Source: Fagopyrum homotropicum
Lineage: Eukaryota; Streptophyta; Magnoliopsida; Caryophyllales; Polygonaceae
NCBI GenBank assembly: GCA_033239125.1
Contig: BSWB01000001.1
Location: forward strand, 42,009,501-42,073,500
DNA: 64,000 nt
Reading direction: 5' to 3'
Every line of letters begins with the position of its first letter. The first letter of the stretch is position 1. Shown piece after piece: positions 56,294-64,000 of this stretch. The notes under the pieces are model-generated. The model was not told the origin of the DNA, searched no databases, and was given only the letters and a program-made list of their open reading frames with translations. A program made the translations under genes and the position numbers.

Positions 56294-57861
56294 GTGATGG
56301 ACTTTGTGAGGAGAGTTTCTGGGAGAATCAAGGAGAAGAAGAATGACCAAAACAAGAAGAGGAAGGGTAATCCCTCTTCTTCTTCATCCTCTAGGGCACC
56401 ACCACCTTCTTCCCCCTCACCTCCATCATCACCTTCATCATCCTCACCTCCTAGCCCTAGAGTACCGACCATTCATGCAGATCACCTCGATGCACTCGAG
56501 AGGATCCATGAGAGGCCTGTGATTGGACCTAGGTACCTATTGTTAGAGGATCTAGCTCCTCTTAACATCATAGATGACCTTACTTGGCTCTTGGATAGAG
56601 CCGGACTAGTTGTCTTCTCGGCTATCCGAGAAGACGCCTATGAGGAGATTACGAGGGAGGTTGTGACGTCTTTCGAGCACAGCCATGTGGATAGGACCGT
56701 TTCTTTCCGTATTATGGAAAAAAACTATGATTTTACCATCCGTGAGTTCGGAACCTTCTTTGGGTTCCATGAGACCTTCAATGGTCGTTTTCCTAGTGGT
56801 GTTTACGCCAAAGACTTTTGGGAGGAGGTTGCTATGATTTACGCCAGCGAGGACCACTGGCAACCTGCTGACACCAAGGCTAAGTTGATGTATCACTTAG
56901 CCTTGAAGATTGCTCACCGTGTTCTTTGGAGTGTCTCTTCCCTAGGACGGAGACGCCCCAAAATATCAAGACGGATGAGCTCTTTCTGTTATACTATATG
57001 CTGTATGGGCGCCGAGCTGACTGTGCCACCCTCTTAGCTGCTACTATGAGCAAGCTTAAGAACAAGAGAAAGGGCAATATTGGATACGGTGGGATAGTTA
57101 CCCACCTTGCTAGGAGCTTGGGAGTTGATTTTTCAACATGTACCCGTATATCAGCCGTACCCTTAGGACTTCATGCCTTCATGACTAGAGGTCTCATATT
57201 CCCCACACATAGAGGTCCGCCTTATGCGGCCATGCCTTGGGAGAGCAGGACGGGTAGGGGTATTGAGTGGATACCGGAGTACTCCATTATGGCTGGACGC
57301 CATAATTGGAAGGAGACGTTCGCTGCTATGCACGCGAACAGGATTGCAGCTCCCCCATATGTCCCACCACCGCCCGTAGTTGAGGAGGAGGAGATGAGGG
57401 ATCAGTTTGAGGGTGGAGGAGGAGCCGAGCAGGAGTTTGGAACGTTTCCAGATCAGCCGGATGTGGCCCCCGATGTGCCTAGACGTTCTCCACGTCCCGC
57501 CAGAGCTTTAGGCTCGTCTTCTCGCCGCGCCAGCGTGAGTGAGAGACCCACTTGGGCAGAGACACCTCCTGCATGGTATGGAGCTCCACCTCCATGGGCT
57601 ACACAGACACCATCTGCACCAGCACCAGCACCGTCCGACGCTCCAGAGTGGTACAGTCATGCTCCGGGATGGTATGAGCAGATGCCGGATTGGGCTACTG
57701 GTCTTTTGGAGAGAGTAGGAGCATTGGAGATTCGAGCCGATTCTAGAGATGGACGCTTGGACGACCTCGATCACATGATGAGAGATGTCTACCGCCAGCA
57801 GTTTGGGCAGTTTTATGATCCTAGCTTCTCTCCGTTCCCGCCTCCACCAGCGCCGCAGTGA
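56294..57861 (+). pseudogene. A2 env-position ORF, one frameshift
   Basis: Collinear with the 522-codon A1 ORF. It starts in MMDFVRRVSGR with the same basic cluster and Pro/Ser run. One base is missing near 56927 (just after KIAHRVL), so the first frame stops at 57035 and the second (56926-57861) carries on with MLYGRRADCATLL, GIEWIPEYSI and the Trp/Pro-rich C-terminus. No signal peptide or membrane segment is visible. Confidence 0.85.
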
Positions 57862-59225
57862 CGATGATTTGCATGACCGATAGCTTTAGCCGCTCCACCG
57901 CCATTTTGTGAGTTTCTTTTTCTTTTCTTCTTTTCTTTCTTTTATTTGAACATTAGAGACAATGTTTGTTCCAAGTATGGGGTGGGGTGTGACTAAAAGT
58001 TGTAATAACTCTTACTCACTATGTTTGCTTCTATCGAGACTATCATTGCATGTTCATTATATTGTTGCATGTTTCATTATTGCATTGCATGAAAAAGAGT
58101 TTGAAAAACCCATAAAAATTGAAAAATTTTGAAAAATTTTGTGCTTCTAAGGAATTGAGATGATTTCTATGATAATCGCTACTTGTGAATTGAGTTTGAT
58201 GACAATTGCATGCTTAAACGAATAGTAGATTGAAAAGAAATTGAATGAGTTGATTATACCTCTTTTACAAGTTTCATAATGTGATGAATGTTACTTAAAT
58301 CATGTTGAGGAATTGAAGTTGAAATCACACTATAAGTTCTTATGCTTCTTGTTGAGATGATTAAGGCAATTCGATTTTTCTTTCTTCTTTCTTTGATCAT
58401 TTAGCCCCTCATTGAAATTATGGCCTCCTTTACCTATCCGGAAATTTGGAGGAGTTGATTGAAAAAGGCATGTATGATGTGGGAGGGCCATGAAAGCAAT
58501 ACTTTGCATTCAAAGGAATAGAAAGAAATTATAGGTTTGGGGAAGTCAATCATGATGATGAGTAACTCGGCACCATTCACATAGCCGGGTGTTTGTGTCT
58601 TGCCAAAGTCGGATTGAGCGATATTCCTAGCGGATTATGGTATGTGCGCTAAGGGTTTGAGGCATCTCATAAAAATTGAGAAACGCCAATCTCCTAGGCT
58701 TCGGTTTTTGTGCACCTCTATCCATAACTCCAAAAGTAAAGTCGAAAAATGAAAAGAAGAGAGTGAAGCTCTAAGTTGAAGGTGTTGCGGAAACCGCAAG
58801 AGAAGAAGAAAAGAGTAGTTGTCCACTTTCCCGGATTCATGCACCACATTCCTTAAAGTTTCCTTCCCTTTCCACATTCTAGACCTTTTTCTTTGAAAGT
58901 CCTTAAGATCAAAAGAATGTTATATGACTTGGTGATCTAAATTGAAGTTTCTTATGATTGATTTTGATAATGTTTAAGGGTTATGATGTTTGTGTGGAAG
59001 TTTGATTGATTCATGAGTTTTCTTTACTCTTTACTCTTTGATTAAGTGTATGAAAGTCCTATAAACGATTGAAGCAAGATTTGAGAATGATCTATTGTTT
59101 AGAAGGCACATTCATCCAAAAGAAGTATTGCTTTGAGAAGGTACACATACTTCATCCTAACTCTTGTTTTAAAGCTTTTGAAAGACCTTGCTTAGGGACA
59201 AGCAAGTGGAAAGTATGGGGTTATT
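57862..59225 (+). other. A2 3' non-coding spacer with internal PPT, hairpin and PPT
   Basis: AAGTATGGGGTGGGGT at 57973-57988, then ~1.2 kb of untranslated sequence conserved with A1 (blocks near 58100-58230 and 58550-58760), the hairpin 59187-59206 and the PPT 59209-59225. No gene is visible. Confidence 0.7.
59187..59206 (+). ncRNA. Predicted RNA hairpin beside the PPT of A2
   Basis: Arms CTTGCTT and AAGCAAG with loop AGGGAC, the same as A1 5834-5853. Confidence 0.6.
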
Positions 59226-60957
59226 TGTTAGCATGAAATATTGTGATATTTTAGGCACGTTTTCTAAGTGTATTTGATTCATATTGATAGTCATTGATTG
59301 AGCATAGATGCATTTGTGAGCTAGTTTGTCTATAATGTCGATATAGAGATCTACACAAGCTTTATGTTGATTATAGGTGATTGAGAGCTATTTTCGAACG
59401 GAATCGAGCAAAGATGGAGTTGTTGAACAATGTCCATGGATTGAGGGCCTTTCTAGGAGCTAAGGAAATGCCAACTTGAGGAATGCACGAGGCTAGGGAA
59501 GAATCACGTTCTTGCCCTAAACCACGCTCTAAAATACGGCCGTACCACTTTCCACGTTCAGTTCCACGGCCGTGGAACCATGGCTAGGGAAGCGTGGTTC
59601 ATTCCAGCAACTTCTACGGCCGTGGAGAAGATGGTTCAAACCGTGTTGATTCCCACGCTCTAAATTACGGCCGTGGAACCTTCCACGACCGTGATCTTGG
59701 CGATCTTTTTCGCCATACTTTAAGTCACGATCTCCTACGCAATTGGGCCGGGCCGATATTTTATCTTACACTATAAAAGGACGGACGAAGAGAGATTCCG
59801 TCACCTCGCTTGAGACCTTGGCTTACACCTTCGCTTACGCTTAGACGCACTCCCGTTTGCGCTTGGGATTGCCCTAATTTCGCTTTTAGTGGAAGTGTGT
59901 TTGAGAGATTTGTGCAGCGCTATTGTGATTTCCGGATTGACGGAAGATCGAAGATTCGGAAGATTGTTCGCAAGAAGATTCCTCTTCTTGTTTAGGTTTG
60001 ATTTAGAAGACGGATTGACATCCCGTTCTTCCTTCTTATCTAAGATTGTGTTTGTTTGTTATATTCCGAATCTAGTGATAATATTTGTTCTTGATTGTGA
60101 CATTGAGATTGGTTTGAAGTTTATTGAAGGTTTTCGGAAGTTTTCATCTTTCAATCTTTTAATTCTTGAATTTAATATCAATATAACTATTGTTGGCTAA
60201 AAACCATTAACAATTCTAAGGTGAAGGGTTGATATTTGTGGCTTAGATGATGATAGATCGATCGTAAACAGATTGGACCTTGAGAGTTAGAGAGAATCGC
60301 CGACGAACCCTAAATTACGGTCTGTTCTTGAGTCCACGACCGTGGAACCTCACGATCCAACCGTGATTTCCCTTAAGTTTACGAACTTGCTTTTACTTTA
60401 ATCCAAAGTTAAAGATTTGTTTTAACTTAGTTTAGGCTTGCCTTTTCTAGGTGGTAGTGAAGCCTCAACAACCTCTACCCCGATTGTGAGTGTCATAACC
60501 GTAATCGGTTTAGTTAGTCTTGATCCTTGGATTACAAGTTTGGGTATTTGACATTAATTCTTACCTTTAGAACCTTTCTATATTGAAGCCTCAACAACCT
60601 TTATAGAGAGTGTCTTATAGGTGAGTCATATAAGGTTTTTGGAACTTCACCGTACGATTACCTTACATTAGCATACCTTTGCATATCTCAATTCTGTCCT
60701 TATATCATTAGTATATCTTGAATCGATTGCCACAGCTGGATACTTGGATCTTTAGGATTGTTGTTTTCCCAATATTTGAAAAGCTTCATACATTTACTTG
60801 CTTGATAATCTACAATCGAATCTGTTCCCCCCAAATCCCTGTGTTCGATACTCTGGAATTCTTGCTTAACTATATCGATCCGTACACTGCGGGTTCGCTT
60901 GCTTGATTTCTAGTTTTATATTTAAAGCTTATTTGCACGCACGCTAAGTGGCGAACA
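59226..60957 (+). repeat. A2 3' LTR
   Basis: 1732 bp, the counterpart of 47714-49445, followed by the duplicated CTACG. Contains the same palindrome cluster (59507-59697) and TATA box (about 59772). Confidence 0.95.
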
Positions 60958-60962
60958 CTACG

Positions 60963-61806
60963 GGAAATGAGATTTGATTGATCCTTGGGACGAGGTAAGT
61001 CCTCGGACTTACTTAGCCGCTTTTATGCATTATTTAGATATGTGATGGTGATGTGTGTTTTATTGCTTATAATCATAATACCAGATTAGGACAAATTGGT
61101 TATATGTATTTTGTTGGCCCATTGCTTATTATTATCAAGCGGTGACATCAATACCCAGCTCCCAAGGGAGACTGGGAGGTTCTTTGCGACCAGGCCATAC
61201 ATGGTATACGGGCGGGCTTTTTTGCCACTCCACATGGTATACGGGTTGAGATCCGTATCTCTCCTGTTGGTTACACGGGAACAAAGGCGAGAGTTATAAG
61301 ATTCTCGTGTCAGACTTTAAACAAATAAAACTAGTAATGGAATGACTTAAAAAGAGGATAAGAACCAGATATGTATGTATATGAGCATGATGTGTGTTAT
61401 GTGTACTTATGTGTGTGTTTGTGCCCTTGCTATCTTAATAATGCCTAGAATGTGAGCTAACAGTTTTATACCGATTGTTGTAGTTGATGTGCAGGTTAGG
61501 TGTTGCTGAGTGATCCGGAGGAGTGGGCAGCCGGGGTTCCGTACATCATAGGTCGAGTTTGGGGTTTGAGTCCGTGTATTGTTGTTGTATATCGTGTTTT
61601 GTTGGCGTTGTTGTATAGACGGATGATGTCTTTCCTTTCTTGATGTATTCGGGAATCATATCATTGCATTAAGTTTATTTTCGGTTTTGGCCTTTATTTG
61701 TGCCTTGTTGGAAAGGTCCGGTGAAATTGTTGTCAGGCTAAGGGTTTGGACCCATTGTGAGGTCTCGCCCGTGGCGCCCCGAGTCTCGCGGAATCGGGGT
61801 GTTACA
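60963..61806 (+). repeat. D 3' LTR, right part
   Basis: Resumes right after the A2 target duplication and ends GGAATCGGGGTGTTACA, the same end as the B LTR. It includes GGTAAGTCC-tc-GGACTTACTTAGCC near 60995, equivalent to the inverted repeat in B. The D LTR totals ~2104 bp. The end of D marks the right edge of the transposon nest. Confidence 0.82.
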
Positions 61807-64000
61807 ATAACCTAGTTCAATGTTATAACCACAACGAAATTTGGGGCGTATGTTTATCGGAACGTTTAGCAGCAACCAAATTCCTCCAAAAATAGCGGCC
61901 ACCAACCATGTCTACGCACGTCTAGAAACCCGAACTCATCATCGTAATCACCTAACAATTGAAATCGAACCATTTGTAAGAAGATAAAAAAAATCTAATT
62001 TGCAGATGATTGGATTTCCAATCCAATTAGTTACAAGTAAAATATGCCAATTGTTAGTTGTGTTATATTCATCCCTTCGATCAAACTGCCCGGCGGGGTT
62101 AAATATTAACTTACCATGCAAATCAAGGCAACACTAGAAACCTAAGCAATTACTGCAGTTTTTTATTGTAATTGTTTTCCATCTTGTAATTCTCCATTGA
62201 ATATTTGCAAAAATGAGGGATCCCTTTATTCTTATCAAATCTACCAACTCCCAACATTACCTGCAATGTTGGATATTAACATACCATAGAGAGAATGCAT
62301 GTCGCAAGTCTAAAAAGAGAACACATCTATGATCAGATAACAACCGAACAAGTAACAATACAATGAAAATGATGTCAAAATAATGAGAAAAAGGTAATGC
62401 CTATTATGGAGCTCTCAAGGCAACATTTTCCCTCATATCATCATATCAACTAAGAAAACCAATCTCATAAACATAAGTCACTTCCTAAATAATTTATAAA
62501 GGGTCTCTTGGACTGATAAAGTAATAGTGATCAAGGGAAAACAAATGATATTGAATTAAACAATTACCTCCCGATCAGAAAACATCTCCTTTAATTCCCT
62601 TATGTGCTACTGAATTGGAGTTACTTCAAGTGCTTGAATGAACAACAATGATTCTTGACTTGCCTTCAAATATAACATGATTGGATTTTCAAACCAATTA
62701 GTCACACAAATTGATTGTAAAAGTGCGAAGTGTCATCTGATTCTCCATTAAAAATATTTGCAAAAATAAGCAAAAGGGTTCCTCAAAAATACTGAATTCG
62801 AACATCAGGAAGATACCTTGGCCATGGTGAGCGAAGACCGAGCTTGGGTCTTCGCTGGGCATCTAACCAAACTTGAACTTCATGAGATCGGCTTCGGTGA
62901 GCTTGTTTTCGGGTTCATCGTTGCAAGCGACAATTGATAAGTTTGTGGGCCTTCAGAGATTGAAAGAGAGGGTTCGTGTTCTCGTTATCGTTGGTGTTTG
63001 TCTTCTTAGGTTTGGGTGTGAAGCGATAGCAATTCTAGCTGTTTATGCTCCTAATTATCAACCACTGTCTCCATTGATACGGATAGCGTCAGATCTATGT
63101 GAAAAATCGTCGAAATCCTTACTCGCCGGATCTACTTCAATGGAAATGGATGATTACTATGGTAATGGAGACGAACGAGGAGACTTTCTAGTGTTTCTCA
63201 TGTGAAAAGAGAGAGTAGCTAGATGATTCTTCGTCTTCTTTCTTCGTCGATGAACTGCACAACGTCTTTCTTCTTTGATGAGAGGTGAGAGATGAGGAAG
63301 GTAGATTATATAATAGGTATTAACTGTAAATATGGATAAATGTTAAGGGCAACATAGTCAAACATAGTCAAATCCTATGCTTAAACATTAGTGTTTTAAA
63401 GGAAATATTTTCTCAGTCGAGGGTTTTAAAAACGGATCCGGAAACACTAGGGTTTTTCCCTTACCAAACGGCCGTTAAATATTAAAATACGCATAAAGAC
63501 TAACAAACATTAGTATTTACTCTTTGTCAAAAACAACCTAAGCCTTAGAGTACAAAAACGTACAAAAACATATATAATTTAAATTTTTAGTAATTATCTT
63601 AAATTTACGCAGTTTTTAAAATCAAATTTCAATTAAACTTAAAATTATAAAATAACATAATACAATTTATTTATTTATTTATTTCGGCAAATATCCTGCG
63701 AAATTTCCTATTGAAAGATAGGGTTCTTGTAGGGATTCGGATTGAAAAATGGGAGGAATATAGCTATCTTCTTCTCCCAGAGGATGAATTTTTTCCCATC
63801 CCCATTTAAAAAGCATGACCCACAAATTTCGAAAATCCCCCTCCAGTTTACAGGCTACTGGTCAGTCGTCACTAGTCACCTTTGTGTCTTGAAAACTGCA
63901 CTTTTCCTTTTCTTCTTCCCGTAGTTAAATCCCATTTTCAAAATAAAAAGAAATCCAGTACTGTACTACCTCCCCAGTCTTCTCCTCCACCCTACCTGTA
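61807..64000. other. Probable host flank, AT-rich, no assigned gene
   Basis: No retrotransposon proteins or LTR ends are visible. A diverged direct repeat joins 61999-62230 and 62675-62790 ('tgattggatttYcaaNccaattagt', 'attctccatt..atatttgcaaaaat'). A 110-codon open frame (62873-63205, plus) has no recognisable family and its start has no support. AT-rich sequence with TTTA repeats is at 63668-63690. The final 300 bases hold nothing I can assign. Confidence 0.5.

Larger units (their letters stand above)
47714..60957 (+). mobile_element. A2: full-length but mutated Athila-lineage element
   Basis: 13.2 kb on the plus strand with 1732-bp LTRs at 47714-49445 and 59226-60957, and CTACG duplicated exactly (47709-47713, 60958-60962). 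Same gene order as A1. About 17 LTR differences by eye. gag has two stops and a frameshift; the env-position ORF has a frameshift. RT, RNase H and integrase are open. It is inserted in the 3' LTR of D. Confidence 0.95.
40598..61806 (+). mobile_element. D: heavily decayed plus-strand Ty3/Gypsy element, outermost layer of the nest
   Basis: D segments are 40598-41177, 42946-44456, 46196-46453 (internal) and 46454-47713 plus 60963-61806 (3' LTR). Pol motifs run in plus orientation and resemble B: RNase H, integrase, then 'gcaagtttcgggataaaacttg' and a purine tract before an LTR beginning TGTAACATCC and ending GGGGTGTTACA. The 5' half is missing here; it was either displaced to the left of the window by the E block or deleted. 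Two solo LTRs and A2 are inserted in it. Confidence 0.78.

Noticed and set aside
62870..62960. Minus-strand peptide NDEPENKLTEADLMKFKFG near 62870-62940 as a host exon
   Set aside because: The open stretch is ~31 codons, with no splice site I can defend and no family recognised.
62873..63205. 110-codon open frame in the host flank as a gene
   Set aside because: No domain, no clear start context and low-complexity composition. It may be chance; recorded only within the flank entry.

Overview
This window is plant nuclear DNA, most likely from heterochromatin. Almost all of it is nested Ty3/Gypsy (Metaviridae) LTR retrotransposons. The evidence is long LTRs with TG...CA ends, 5-bp target-site duplications, primer-binding sites (PBS) complementary to plant initiator-Met or Asp tRNA, gag-protease-RT-RNase H-integrase proteins in that order, and Athila-type elements carrying an extra ORF after pol. 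Athila elements are known only from plants. I cannot name the species. No convincing host gene is visible. Only the last ~2.2 kb (61807-64000) looks like non-transposon host sequence.

Layout. (1) E1, a decayed minus-strand Gypsy element, runs from its 5' LTR (39507-40277) leftwards off the window (1-4051 is gag-protease-RT-integrase). Its gag gene is split by three full-length insertions: Athila A1 (4052-17295, minus), a decayed Gypsy element B (17784-27091, plus), and a second Athila family, C (27181-38298, minus). (2) On the outer side of the E1 LTR lies the integrase C-terminus of a second, truncated E copy (40278-40597), so the LTR is shared by two tandem copies. (3) From 40598 the window continues in D, a very decayed plus-strand Gypsy element (RNase H, integrase, 3' LTR). 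D carries two solo Athila-type LTRs (41178-42945 and 44457-46195). Its 3' LTR is split by a full-length Athila, A2 (47714-60957, plus, perfect CTACG duplication), and ends at 61806.

Condition. A1 has LTRs that are nearly identical (about 5 differences in 1763 bp by eye), one uninterrupted gag-pol frame of 1957 codons and an intact 522-codon env-position ORF, so it looks very recent and potentially autonomous. C is also young (about 0.5-0.6% LTR difference), lacks the env-position ORF, and has one in-frame stop between protease and RT. A2 (about 1% LTR difference) has two stops and two frameshifts. B has about 2.3% LTR difference but a coding region ruined far beyond that, so it was probably mobilised in trans.

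Most interesting signal. The Athila elements share a 12-bp palindrome, CCACGGCCGTGG, with variants, arranged in a fixed architecture: a cluster just upstream of a TATA box, then a nested hairpin in the transcribed leader. The arrangement occurs in the LTR and again in the pol-env spacer in front of the env-position ORF, which suggests a duplicated promoter cassette giving that ORF its own transcript. Family C, which has no such ORF, lacks the internal copy. A third family (solo LTR 41178-42945) has the same architecture built from a different palindrome. A covarying hairpin next to the polypurine tract (PPT), and a second PPT about 1.2 kb upstream of it, are also shared by A1, A2 and C.
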